A program made the translations under genes and the position numbers. This document shows, in pieces, positions 51,744-60,156 of a stretch of 64,000 nucleotides of DNA; position 1 is the stretch's first letter, and each line of letters starts with the position of its first letter. The notes beneath the pieces are model-generated. The model saw only the letters and a program-made list of their open reading frames with translations. It made no database searches and was not told the DNA's origin. The stretch is from Myxococcales bacterium (GTDB lineage Bacteria > Myxococcota_A > Polyangia > Palsa-1104 > JAEUJZ01), in the NCBI GenBank assembly GCA_016794505.1, contig JAEUJZ010000117.1:1-64000 (forward strand). Direction: 5' to 3'.

Positions 51744-52634
51744 CTATTTCACGCGGCTGACCAGGGGATGCGCGGCGAAGTGGGCGGCGACATAGTCGCG
51801 AAAGGCCAAGATCTTGCGCGGCACGTGCTGCGCCGGAGGATGCACCAGATACAAGGCGCCGCTGTCAATGCAGACCCGTGGCAGCACGCGCACCAAGGTC
51901 CCCGCCGTGACATCCTCGCGCGCCAGATACGAAGGCAGCATGCCCAGGCCCAGGCCGGCGCGCACGGCTTCCAAGATGAACAAGATGTCGTCGCCCAGGA
52001 TGTGCTGGTGCTTCTGCGAGACGCTGGGCAGCGTCGTGGGCCAGCGATGCATGCGCATGCGCACCCACTGATGCTCATCGAGATCCTCGGTCGTGCGCGG
52101 CGTGCCCGAGCGCGACAGGTAATCGGGAGCCGCATAGATCTGCATCTCGATATCGCTGAGCTTTTTGGCCACCAGCGACGAGTCCGCCAGCTTCGGCCCC
52201 GATGCGCGCAGCGCGATGTCAAAGCCCTCGGCGACCAGATCGACCAGGCGATTGGTCAGACGGATATCGAACTGCACCGACGGATAGCGCAGAGTGAAGC
52301 CAGCCAGTAGGGCCGGCAGAAGCCAGGTGCCCAGATCGGTGGGCGCGGTCACGCGCAGCTCGCCTGAGGGCTGCTCTTCCCGCTCGGGCAGGCTGCCGAC
52401 TGCTTCGCGCAAGGCGACCAGCTGCGGCGCCACCTTGCCGTACAGTGCCTTGCCGGCGGTGGTCAGGGCAACGTGCCGCGTCGTGCGCGAAAACAGCTGA
52501 ACGCCCAGCGAGCGCTCAAGCCCTGCGATGCCGCGGCTCACCGACGATCGGCGGACGCCCAGCTTGTCGGCCGCAGTGGAAAAGCTCTCGCACTCAGCGA
52601 CGGTGGCAAACAGCGACAACAGGTTCAGATCCAT
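51744..52634 (-). CDS. LysR-family transcriptional regulator
   Basis: A 296-residue regulator. N-terminal winged helix-turn-helix: MDLNLLSLFATVAECESFST, KLGVRRSSVSRGIAGLERSL. The effector domain (about 90-290) is of the CrgA/YhjC-like type (LRVTAPTDLGTWLLPALLAG, FDIALRASGPKLADSSLVAK). It is divergent from a DoxX gene and an extradiol dioxygenase, its likely targets. Confidence 0.93.
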   Translation of the reverse strand: MDLNLLSLFATVAECESFSTAADKLGVRRSSVSRGIAGLERSLGVQLFSRTTRHVALTTAGKALYGKVAPQLVALREAVGSLPEREEQPSGELRVTAPTDLGTWLLPALLAGFTLRYPSVQFDIRLTNRLVDLVAEGFDIALRASGPKLADSSLVAKKLSDIEMQIYAAPDYLSRSGTPRTTEDLDEHQWVRMRMHRWPTTLPSVSQKHQHILGDDILFILEAVRAGLGLGMLPSYLAREDVTAGTLVRVLPRVCIDSGALYLVHPPAQHVPRKILAFRDYVAAHFAAHPLVSRVK

Positions 52635-52679
52635 TGATGCGTTTCCAGCAACAGTTTGGTCAATCTTCTGCCTCTAGTG

Positions 52680-52693
52680 CGTTGGCTGCAACG
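52680..52693. promoter_or_regulatory. Dyad in the lysR-doxX divergent promoter
   Basis: CGTTG and CAACG are a perfect inverted repeat with a four-base spacer, inside a T-N11-A arrangement typical of LysR binding boxes. It lies 45 bp upstream of lysR and about 80 bp upstream of doxX. The role is inferred from position. Confidence 0.35.
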
Positions 52694-52773
52694 ATCTCAT
52701 ACTGTCCCTGCACGCGATTCTCGTGTGCAGACCACTCTGCAGCGCAGCCGCCCACCCCACGAGGAGCCAAGCC

Positions 52774-53232
52774 ATGTCCGAACCCGTCGCCAGCAATGGA
52801 AGCGCAGGCGCCACCGCAAGCAGTCAGCCAGCCGCCGCTGGCAAAGGTCTGAACACCGGCCTGTGGTTGGCGCAAGGGCTTCTTGCTCTCGCCTTCGGCA
52901 TGGCCGGCACCTTCAAGCTGGTGACCCCCATCGCCGATCTCGCCGCGAAAATGAGCTGGATACAAGACGCAAGCCCGCTCTTGGTGCGCTTCATCGGCGC
53001 CTCTGAGCTCGCCGGAGCCTTGGGCCTGATCCTGCCATCGGTGACGCGCATCCTGCCCAAGCTCACCGTCTTGGCGGCGCTTGGGCTGATCGTGGTGATG
53101 GTGCTCGGGGCGGGCGTTCACCTGATGCATGGCGAAGCGAACCGCCTGCCCGTCAACCTCTTCCTCGGAGGGCTGGCCGGCTTTGTCGCCTGGGGTCGCT
53201 GGCGCGTCGCCGCGATTCCTCCCCGCTCGTAG
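52774..53232 (+). CDS. DoxX-family membrane protein
   Basis: A 152-residue protein with four hydrophobic helices: LWLAQGLLALAFGMAGTFKL, then a LLVRFIGASELAGALGLILP segment and two more. This is the DoxX-like (DUF4345/YphA) plan. The N-terminal 25 residues are a Ser/Ala/Gly-rich soluble stretch. ATG 52774 has GAGGAG upstream. It is 27 bp from the dioxygenase gene, and a DoxX gene beside a dioxygenase under a LysR regulator is a recurring arrangement. Confidence 0.85.
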   Translation: MSEPVASNGSAGATASSQPAAAGKGLNTGLWLAQGLLALAFGMAGTFKLVTPIADLAAKMSWIQDASPLLVRFIGASELAGALGLILPSVTRILPKLTVLAALGLIVVMVLGAGVHLMHGEANRLPVNLFLGGLAGFVAWGRWRVAAIPPRS

Positions 53233-53259
53233 CGGCTCTCGCCGCGCGCGAGGTCAACG

Positions 53260-54105
53260 ATGTCTGCCCGTTCTACCCATCCATCGGATCGGCCCACAGC
53301 CGCGACGGATCGCATGCCTGTGGCCTTTGTGCCGCATGGTGGCGGCCCCTGGCCCTTCGTCGATCTCGGGCTTGATCCGGCCGAACACGCGGCGCTCTCA
53401 GAGTACCTGCGCTCGCTGCGCACGCTTCCCCGTCGACCGCCGCGCGCTCTGTTGGTTCTTTCGGCCCATTGGGAAGAAGCGGTTCCGACGGTCATGACGG
53501 CCGAACGACCGCCGCTTCTGTTCGACTACCATGGCTTCCCAGCGACGGCGTATCAGCTGACGTGGCCGGCCCCCGGTGCCCCTTGGCTGGCCGCCCGCGT
53601 GCAGGCGCTGCTGCGAGCGGCCGGGATCCCCAGCCGCCCGGACGCGACGCGCGGCTTCGATCACGGCACCTTTGTGCCGCTGCTTCTTTCGTATCCCGAT
53701 GCCGAAGTGCCGACGATTCAGCTATCGCTCAAGCAGGGACTCAACCCGGCCGAGCACCTGGCCATCGGTCGCGCCCTTGCCCCGCTGCGCGACGAAGGCG
53801 TGTTCATTCTGGGCAGTGGCATGAGCTTTCACAACCTGCGCCTGTTCCGCGATCCCCGCGCCCCGCGCATCGCCGAAGACTTCGATGCCTGGCTGCGCGC
53901 TGCCGTCACCGCGCCTGCGACACAGCGCGATGCGCTGCTTACGCAGTGGGCCTTGGGTCCCAGCGCCACCTTGGCCCATCCCCGCGCCGAACATCTGCTG
54001 CCGCTTTTGGTCATCGCGGGGGCCGCGGGCGACGATCGCGGCGTGACCGCCTATGGCGGCACAAGCTGGGGCGTGCGCCTGTCCGCCTATCACTTCGGAA
54101 CGTAA
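53260..54105 (+). CDS. DODA-type extradiol ring-opening dioxygenase
   Basis: A 281-residue enzyme of the LigB/YgiD group. Metal-site histidines are in VPHGGGPWP, LSAHWEEAVPT and GFDHGTFVPLLL; FDYHGFPATAYQLTWPAPG and GSGMSFHNLRLF are conserved. These cleave catechol-like aromatics (DOPA dioxygenase group); the natural substrate is unknown. It belongs to the doxX operon, probably LysR-controlled. Confidence 0.9.
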   Translation: MSARSTHPSDRPTAATDRMPVAFVPHGGGPWPFVDLGLDPAEHAALSEYLRSLRTLPRRPPRALLVLSAHWEEAVPTVMTAERPPLLFDYHGFPATAYQLTWPAPGAPWLAARVQALLRAAGIPSRPDATRGFDHGTFVPLLLSYPDAEVPTIQLSLKQGLNPAEHLAIGRALAPLRDEGVFILGSGMSFHNLRLFRDPRAPRIAEDFDAWLRAAVTAPATQRDALLTQWALGPSATLAHPRAEHLLPLLVIAGAAGDDRGVTAYGGTSWGVRLSAYHFGT

Positions 54106-54427
54106 AGGGAACGCACCAAACACAGGGGTCATGGGCGCTGTCCCCTGCTCGACCCGCCGGCCGCGCTGCCGACGCCATCCCTGGGGAATTCTCACCTCCG
54201 ACGGACGGATCGACGGCTACGATAGCGGCATGGTGGGGCAACCCGGTGCCACTCCGACGGAATTCAGCAGCCTGTTTGTCCCGTCGGACGCTCCGCTCCT
54301 CCGCCTTGCGCTTTGGCCTCCTCGCTGACTTTTTCAACGCGCTGCTAAGCGATGGCATCAAGCAGCCGCCGCGCCTGCGCTGCGCGTTGGCCGTGCCCGC
54401 GGCTCGGTGGCTCCGTCGCTGGGCTGG
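54106..54427. other. Intergenic gap without recognised gene
   Basis: A 322-bp gap between the dioxygenase gene and the convergent ligand-gated channel gene. Short frames exist on both strands but none has a Shine-Dalgarno, domain or sensible composition. No RNA gene or repeat was seen. Confidence 0.6.
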
Positions 54428-55465
54428 TCAGGTGCGCAGCGTCAGGGCGTGGGCCAGGTGGGCCGCAACGAAGATCAGCAGGCACCACAGGCGCGTGCCT
54501 CTGAGCTGCTTGTTCAAAAGGTCGGTCTGCCCCGCCTCGCTGAGCGCCAAGAAGCGCACATTGATAATCAAGACTGTGGCGAGTCCTAAGTAATTAATCA
54601 ACATAATTCGATCCGCGAATGTAAGATAGCCAATCGGCGGAATCGACGAAGTCATATTGATATGAAACAGCACCGAGCCGACCAGCGCCGACGTCGTCAG
54701 GGTCAGTCGCTGCGACGCCTTGTCGGGGCCCATGAACAGCGCCAGAAAGCCACTTAACGCGATGATCAAGGCCGGCGTCAGGTTCTTTAGAAACGCGCTG
54801 AGCTTGGGCCGCGTCACCGCGATGGTAAACGTCGCGCGAGAATAGCTTTGCCCATACACCGGATAGGGGTCGCGGTCGATCTGCACCTGCCAGGTCGGGG
54901 CGAGCCGCCAGCCAACGACGATGGCCGATGGGTGGATGCCGGTCATGCTGGGGTCGGGCTCGTACACAAGCTGATGGTCCTGCAACAGCTTGTCTTCAAA
55001 CACCACCTGCAGCTTGTGCGAGTCAAACGGGAACGAGCGCAGATCAAGCTGCGACACCAGATCGGCGCGCACGCGAAACACCTTGAAGCGCGGGTCGTCG
55101 TCGTTCTTTTCAGCGGTCGAGCGGCCGTTCAGGATGTCAAAGCTGCTCGGCTGGCAGTCGCGGTCGCAGCGAAACGAGACGTAAAAATCCATGGCATACG
55201 TGCCGGCGCCGATATCGAGCTTGCCGACGTTGAGCAGATAGACGCCGATGCGCACGCGGGTCGGCCCGCTTGCCTCCGTCGAGCCAGTGGGGCCGCCATG
55301 CGGTGCAAGGGATGCGGGGGCAGCCCCCGAGGCGGGCGAAGTTCCCGACGACGAAGCAGGCTCGCTGGCGGCGCTGGCCCAAAGCGGCACCACGGACAGA
55401 GCCACGAGAAGCGAAAGAAGCAACCAGAGCCCCACCGAGCCCAGCCTGCGAATCTGCTGCAGCAT
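54428..55465 (-). CDS. Prokaryotic pentameric ligand-gated ion channel (Cys-loop superfamily)
   Basis: A 345-residue channel. A signal-like helix (GLWLLLSLLVALSVVPLW) precedes a Ser/Pro/Ala linker and the extracellular beta domain, which carries LDLRSFPFDSHKLQVVFED, the superfamily FPFD signature. Four membrane helices follow: LTPALIIALSGFLALFMG, TLTTSALVGSVLFHINMTSS, IMLINYLGLATVLIINV and LWCLLIFVAAHLAHALTL. As in GLIC and ELIC the canonical Cys-loop disulfide is not evident. ATG 55465 is used although the frame is open to 55678 through repeat DNA. A patch at 54590-54660 is AT-rich. It would open a pore on binding an unknown ligand. Confidence 0.88.
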   Translation of the reverse strand: MLQQIRRLGSVGLWLLLSLLVALSVVPLWASAASEPASSSGTSPASGAAPASLAPHGGPTGSTEASGPTRVRIGVYLLNVGKLDIGAGTYAMDFYVSFRCDRDCQPSSFDILNGRSTAEKNDDDPRFKVFRVRADLVSQLDLRSFPFDSHKLQVVFEDKLLQDHQLVYEPDPSMTGIHPSAIVVGWRLAPTWQVQIDRDPYPVYGQSYSRATFTIAVTRPKLSAFLKNLTPALIIALSGFLALFMGPDKASQRLTLTTSALVGSVLFHINMTSSIPPIGYLTFADRIMLINYLGLATVLIINVRFLALSEAGQTDLLNKQLRGTRLWCLLIFVAAHLAHALTLRT

Positions 55466-55544
55466 GTCGTTTGACTGCCCCCGCGCGATGATATCCCAGG
55501 CGACCTGCCGCGGTGAACGGCGCGCGTCCGCATCGCCGTGCCTC

Positions 55545-55609
55545 GCGGCGGCCAAGCGGGGCGACCCAGCGCGGCGGCCAAGCGGGGCGACCCAGCGCGG
55601 CGACCCAGC
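55545..55609. repeat. 26-bp tandem repeat upstream of channel and cyclase genes
   Basis: Two exact 26-bp units (55545-55570 and 55571-55596) plus a shortened third copy (55597-55609) in which 13 bases are missing. It lies in the 246-bp divergent gap between the channel and cyclase starts. Very GC-rich; may be recombinogenic. Confidence 0.85.
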
Positions 55610-55711
55610 GGGGCGGCGGGACCGCGCGCTGTGTTCGCGCAGGTCGCAGCGCCGCAGCCTTTGACCGTCGGGCGTCATCGTACTTGCGAGAGCGGCCCCC
55701 GGCAGGACACG

Positions 55712-57682
55712 ATGGATCGCTTGTCGGCATCGACGGTCCTACGTGCCTTGGGGTCTGCATGGGCTGCGCGGGCGTGGCCGTGGGCGCTTTTGGGGCTGTG
55801 CTGCGGGCTGCTTTGGCTGCTGCGTTCCGGGTCGGCGGGGGCCGTGTCCGCTGCGCCGACATTGCCCGACGCTGCCGAGCCGGTTTTCGTCGAGCTACGG
55901 GCCGGGCAGGCCCTTGACCTGGTAGAGCACGCGCAGTTCGTGGTGGCGCCGGCTCAGACCTCGCCGGACGTGCTGGCCGGTCCGCTGTTTCGCCCACGCT
56001 TTGTGCCGCTGTCTCGCTTTGTGCGGTCCGCTGACGAGCGCTCGATCTGGGCGCGCGTGCGTCTGCGTGGTCCGGCGGCTGAGCGCTGGCTGCTGCAGGT
56101 GCCGTACACCGTCCTGCGCGGCTGGGATGTGACGCTGTACCAGAAGAGCCACGGGCGCTGGCGGGCGAGCACGGTGACGCGCTGGACCACCATCGCAGCC
56201 CGCCCGACGCAAGACGCCGGAGCCGTCTTCCCGCTGGAATCCGTAGGCCCCCAGGCCCAGGAAATATATGTCTGTTTTGAGCAGGTAGTCCGCAATAACA
56301 CCACATTGTTCCGTGCCGGGTCTTCGCATGTACTGCCCGAACGAATTTTTTACTATTATCAGAGTGTTGATCTTATTTTCTATGGCATTATGTTTGGTAT
56401 GCTAATGATTATGTCTGTGTATAATATTATGATCTATTTTTCCGGCCAAGATCGGAGTTATCTTTGGTTTTCTTGTACGCTTATCGGTTATATCCTGTAT
56501 TTTCTTGAACTGCAGGGCATCGCACTCTATTTCTTTTTTCGCGAAGCCGACTCCTGGCGTGGCTGGACACCGACGATGTCGATCGCGGGCTGCATTCTGA
56601 TGACCGTCGGGTATCCTCATTTTTTGTTTAGTTATATTGGAATTAAAAAAGAATTCAAAATCGAACGCATCGTGATTTATGTCAGTATAATTGTGATTTC
56701 TGTGTCGATTATTTTATCTTATTTTTGGATGATCGAATTTCATCACTCTGATTTTCGCATATTTAACTATTCAGTGCTGCCTCTTGTTCTTGCGAGTGCG
56801 GTAATCATCGTGCGGGCTGCGCTGCAGCGGCGGCGCGAAGCGCTGTTCTTTTTAGCCGCGTCGTTCGCCCTGATGGCCGGAGTCACGGTGCAGGTGTTGC
56901 TGAGCGTGGGCCTGCTTGGGATCAGCCTGTGGTCGCGATACACGATGCCGATCGGCATCTTGCTGCAGGTGGTGGTGATGGCGGTGGCGCTGGCCGATCG
57001 CCTGCGTCTGACGCGCCTTGCCCTGATCGAGCGCGAAAAGTCCGAGAGGCTGCTTCTGACCATGCTGCCGGCGCCGATCGCGCAGCGCCTGAAGGCTGGC
57101 GAGTCGCCGATCGCCGACCGCCACGCCGAAGTGACGGTGCTGTTTGCCGACATCGCTGGCTTTACGCCGCTGTCTGCCGAGCTACCTCCCGAGCGGGTCG
57201 TGCTGACGCTGAATCAGCTTTTTTCGCGCTTTGACGCCCTGACGCGCGAGCGCGGTCTGGAAAAGATCAAGACCATCGGCGACTGCTACATGGTCGTCGG
57301 TGGCCTGCCTTTGCCGCGCCCCGATCACGCCGAAGCCGTCGCGGACCTGGCCTTGGCGCTTTTGACCGAGGTGCAGAAGCTCGACGCCGAGGCGGATGCC
57401 GGGGTCACGATCCGCGTGCGCATCGGCATGCACTGCGGCTCGGCCGTGGCGGGGGTGATCGGCACGACCAAGCCGGCCTATGACCTGTGGGGCGACACGG
57501 TGAACACCGCCAGTCGCATGGAATCCCACGGCGAGCCGGGGCGCATCCAGTGCAGCGAAGCCATGTATGCCCGCCTGGCGGATCGCTTTGTGTTCAGCGA
57601 GCGCGGCGAGATCGAGATCCGCGGCAAGGGCCGCATGCGCACGTTCTTTGTCCTGGGACGTCGCAGCGAGCCGGCGGCCTGA
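55712..57682 (+). CDS. 7TM-sensor class III adenylate cyclase
   Basis: A 656-residue protein. Start ATG 55712 has AGGA upstream. A signal helix leads to a periplasmic ~180-residue 7TMR-DISM extracellular-type domain (residues 60-205), then seven membrane helices (210-420) and a coupling helix. The cyclase domain (475-640) has metal aspartates in VLFADIAGFTPLS and IGDCYMVVGG. Lys in LEKIKTIGD and Asp in DLWGDTVNTASRM are the adenine-selecting pair, so ATP is the likely substrate. The part coding for the membrane helices (56260-56790) is strikingly AT-rich. Confidence 0.9.
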   Translation: MDRLSASTVLRALGSAWAARAWPWALLGLCCGLLWLLRSGSAGAVSAAPTLPDAAEPVFVELRAGQALDLVEHAQFVVAPAQTSPDVLAGPLFRPRFVPLSRFVRSADERSIWARVRLRGPAAERWLLQVPYTVLRGWDVTLYQKSHGRWRASTVTRWTTIAARPTQDAGAVFPLESVGPQAQEIYVCFEQVVRNNTTLFRAGSSHVLPERIFYYYQSVDLIFYGIMFGMLMIMSVYNIMIYFSGQDRSYLWFSCTLIGYILYFLELQGIALYFFFREADSWRGWTPTMSIAGCILMTVGYPHFLFSYIGIKKEFKIERIVIYVSIIVISVSIILSYFWMIEFHHSDFRIFNYSVLPLVLASAVIIVRAALQRRREALFFLAASFALMAGVTVQVLLSVGLLGISLWSRYTMPIGILLQVVVMAVALADRLRLTRLALIEREKSERLLLTMLPAPIAQRLKAGESPIADRHAEVTVLFADIAGFTPLSAELPPERVVLTLNQLFSRFDALTRERGLEKIKTIGDCYMVVGGLPLPRPDHAEAVADLALALLTEVQKLDAEADAGVTIRVRIGMHCGSAVAGVIGTTKPAYDLWGDTVNTASRMESHGEPGRIQCSEAMYARLADRFVFSERGEIEIRGKGRMRTFFVLGRRSEPAA

Positions 57683-57726
57683 GTCGCTGTGCCGCGACCG
57701 CGCCGGGCGTGGTATGCAGCGGCGCC

Positions 57727-59667
57727 ATGTCTGCTCTTCCCGCTGCCCCTTCGCCGTCCGCGGCCGTATCCCTGCCCGAGGCTGTGCATTCGTCGCCGAC
57801 CGATCCCCAGGCGGTGTACCAGCAGCGTCTCGCCGCGGCGCAGGCCGAAGCAAAAGCCTTGGATCGACGGGCGCTGCGCATGGGCCTTTTGCGCTTTGTC
57901 TGCTTTGCGGCGGCGCTGCTTTTGTGCATCGCGGCCTTCGATGGCTGGCTGAGCGCGGTGCCGCGGGCCGTGCTGTGGCTTTCGTTCGTCGCCGCCGTGC
58001 TGGGGTTTGTCGCGCTGATCTTTCGTCACGCTGCGGTGCTCGATGCGCGCGATCGGGCGCTGCACGCGGTCGAGGTCAATCGCCGCGGCCTGGGGCGGCT
58101 CGACGGCAGCTGGGCGAGGTGGCCGGCGCGCCCGCTGTCGTCGGTGGTGACGCGTCCACCGTATGCCGACGATCTGGATCTGTCGGGACCGGCCTCGCTG
58201 CAGCTTCTGTGCGATGCGACGCACACCGAGCCGGGCGAAGCGGCGCTGTTCCGCGCCTTCTTTCGCGCCGCCAAGCCCGAGGTCGAGATCGGCGCCGTGT
58301 CCGCCCGGCAAGAGGCCGTGCGCGAGCTAGTACCGCTTGTCGCGCTGCGCCAGGCCTTCGAGATCGCGGGTCGTCGACTGGGGGGATCCGACGGATACAA
58401 GCCCAGCCCCGAGGCCTTTTTGCGCTGGGCGGAAGGGCCGGCCCGCGTACAGGCGACGGTGCCGGGACTGCGCCTGTGGGCTCGCTTGCCGTGGCTGTCG
58501 GCGCCGCTGCTGCTGCTGCTGCTGCTGCGTCCCAGTTGGGGACCGGTTCTGGGCGGGCCGCTGCTTGTCCTGCTGGTGCTGCAAGGCGTCCTTCTGCTGG
58601 TGACGAGCGGCGCGATCACGCGGCTGATGACGACGGTCGCGTCGGGCGAGGTCGCGCTTTCGGCCTATGCCGACATGCTAGAGCTTGTGGTCGGCGCGTC
58701 GTTTGCGACGGCCGAGAACCGGGAGCTGCAGGCGCTGCTGCGCGCGGAAGGGCACGGGCCAGGCCGGTGGATGCGACGGCTGCAGGGCGACTACAGCTAT
58801 CTTGAGCTGCGCCGCAATCCGCTGGTCTGGTTGCCGCTGAACCTGATCTTTTTGTGGGATCTGTTCTTTGCGCTGCGCATCGAGCGCTGGCAGGCCCAGG
58901 TTGGCCCGCGGCTGCGCGGCTGGCTGTCGGTGCTGGGTGAGCTGGAAGCGCGATCGAGCCTGGCGACCTTGGCCTTTGACCATCCCGACTGGGCGTGGCC
59001 GGAATTTGTGACCGACCCGGCGACATTTGACGCGCAGGACTTGGGGCATCCGCTGCTTTCGGCGGTGAGCCGCGTCGGCAACGACGTGACGCTGCCGGGG
59101 CCGGGGCGGGCCTTTTTGGTCACGGGTTCGAACATGTCGGGCAAGAGCACGCTCTTGCGCTCGATCGGCCTGGCTCAGGTGATGGCGCAGGCGGGGGCGC
59201 CGGTCTGCGCGCGGCGGCTGCGGCTGTCTCCGCTGTCGCTGCGCACGGTGATGCGCGTCGACGACAGCTTGGCGCGCGGGGTGTCGCATTTTTATGCCGA
59301 GCTGCAGCGCCTAAAGAGCGCCCTCGACGAAAGCCGCGGCACGCCGCCTTTGTGTTACTTACTCGACGAGATCCTGCACGGAACCAACACGCGCGAGCGC
59401 GAGCTTGGAGCGCGCCTGGTGGTGCGTACGCTGTGCCAGCGCGGCAGCACCGGGGCTGTGTCGACGCATGACCTGAGCCTGGCGACGCTCGCCGACGAGA
59501 CGCAGGGCGCGGTACACAACGTCCACTTCACCGAGATCGTTGAAGGCGAGACGATGCGCTTCGACTTCCGACTGCGCACCGGCCCGGTCCAGACGACCAA
59601 TGCCCTGCGTCTGATGCGGCAGGTCGGCATGGACCTGGAATGGGACCTGCTGCGCGAGATCCCGTAA
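57727..59667 (+). CDS. Membrane-anchored MutS-family ATPase
   Basis: A 646-residue protein. Two hydrophobic helices at about residues 55-100 and two more near 258-300 flank a soluble region, then a lever region and a MutS domain V ATPase: LVTGSNMSGKSTLLRSIGLA (Walker A about 467), VMRVDDSLARGVSHFYAE, LCYLLDEILHGTNTRERELG (Walker B) and STHDLSLATL. The mismatch-binding and clamp domains of MutS are missing. Bacterial homologues exist, function unknown. An inner-membrane DNA or nucleotide switch is possible. It sits 45 bp after the cyclase gene. Confidence 0.85.
   Translation: MSALPAAPSPSAAVSLPEAVHSSPTDPQAVYQQRLAAAQAEAKALDRRALRMGLLRFVCFAAALLLCIAAFDGWLSAVPRAVLWLSFVAAVLGFVALIFRHAAVLDARDRALHAVEVNRRGLGRLDGSWARWPARPLSSVVTRPPYADDLDLSGPASLQLLCDATHTEPGEAALFRAFFRAAKPEVEIGAVSARQEAVRELVPLVALRQAFEIAGRRLGGSDGYKPSPEAFLRWAEGPARVQATVPGLRLWARLPWLSAPLLLLLLLRPSWGPVLGGPLLVLLVLQGVLLLVTSGAITRLMTTVASGEVALSAYADMLELVVGASFATAENRELQALLRAEGHGPGRWMRRLQGDYSYLELRRNPLVWLPLNLIFLWDLFFALRIERWQAQVGPRLRGWLSVLGELEARSSLATLAFDHPDWAWPEFVTDPATFDAQDLGHPLLSAVSRVGNDVTLPGPGRAFLVTGSNMSGKSTLLRSIGLAQVMAQAGAPVCARRLRLSPLSLRTVMRVDDSLARGVSHFYAELQRLKSALDESRGTPPLCYLLDEILHGTNTRERELGARLVVRTLCQRGSTGAVSTHDLSLATLADETQGAVHNVHFTEIVEGETMRFDFRLRTGPVQTTNALRLMRQVGMDLEWDLLREIP
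58507..58527 (+). repeat. (CTG)7 in-frame repeat, seven leucines
   Basis: Seven exact CTG codons code for poly-Leu in the third hydrophobic helix of the MutS-family protein. Slippage would change helix length but not frame. Confidence 0.85.
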
Positions 59668-59742
59668 AGGCGGCTTCATGGCCGAACATGAATGGGTGAT
59701 AAATAAATGGATAATTGAATCAGCGAATCAGAAAAAGTAATA

Positions 59743-60156
59743 TTAAAATTTAACGCAGTTTTCTAACTGCGTTAAAGTCAGGCGACCCTTGGCCAGCATC
59801 ATGCCGATGTTGGCGCTCTGGCGGGCGACAAAGACCACGATGTGATCGGTGTGCTTTTTGCCGCGCAAAAAGACGTGCAGCAGGTTGTCCGAGAAAATGA
59901 TCATCTCTTGGAAATAGTGCCGCCCATCGTCCTTGAGGCCGCGGACCTTTTTGAACATGCGTTCGATGGCCGTGACATTGCTGCCTTGAAACAGGTCTGC
60001 CGTCGCTGCAGCGACCAGATCCAAGACCTCGCTGGGGTGCGAATCGACGGTCTTTACGGCCAGCAACATGCCCGTTGTCATATCGACATAGCCGGCGGCC
60101 ACGCACTCGGGTAGGTCGCGAACTGCTTTGCTAAGCGTATTTTCAAGATCCTGCAT
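59743..60156 (-). CDS. Roadblock/LC7-like small protein
   Basis: A 137-residue cytoplasmic protein; ATG 60156 has AAAGGAG upstream, while the frame is open further to 60348. Order of elements (helix, VAAGYVDMTTGMLLAVKTVD strands, long helix, MIIFSDNLLHVFLRGKKHTD strands, final helix) is that of Roadblock/LC7 proteins such as MglB, which control small GTPases. Similarity is by fold pattern only. It overlaps the end of the 1115-residue gene by 14 bp, so both are one unit. Confidence 0.55.
   Translation of the reverse strand: MQDLENTLSKAVRDLPECVAAGYVDMTTGMLLAVKTVDSHPSEVLDLVAAATADLFQGSNVTAIERMFKKVRGLKDDGRHYFQEMIIFSDNLLHVFLRGKKHTDHIVVFVARQSANIGMMLAKGRLTLTQLENCVKF
59751..59774 (-). terminator. Intrinsic terminator hairpin overlapping the end of the Roadblock-like gene
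   Basis: TAACGCAGTT and AACTGCGTTA are perfect 10-bp arms around TTCT. On the minus strand the stem is followed by AAATTTTAATATTACTTTTTC, a U-rich tail. The stem codes for the last residues before the stop at 59743, so the terminator is partly coding. It ends the 63.5-59.7 kb transcript. Confidence 0.7.

Noticed and set aside
53469..54593. 374-residue plus-strand frame through the dioxygenase gene and the gap
   Set aside because: Runs across a well-supported dioxygenase gene and into the end of the channel gene; no domain; Arg/Ala-rich shadow composition.
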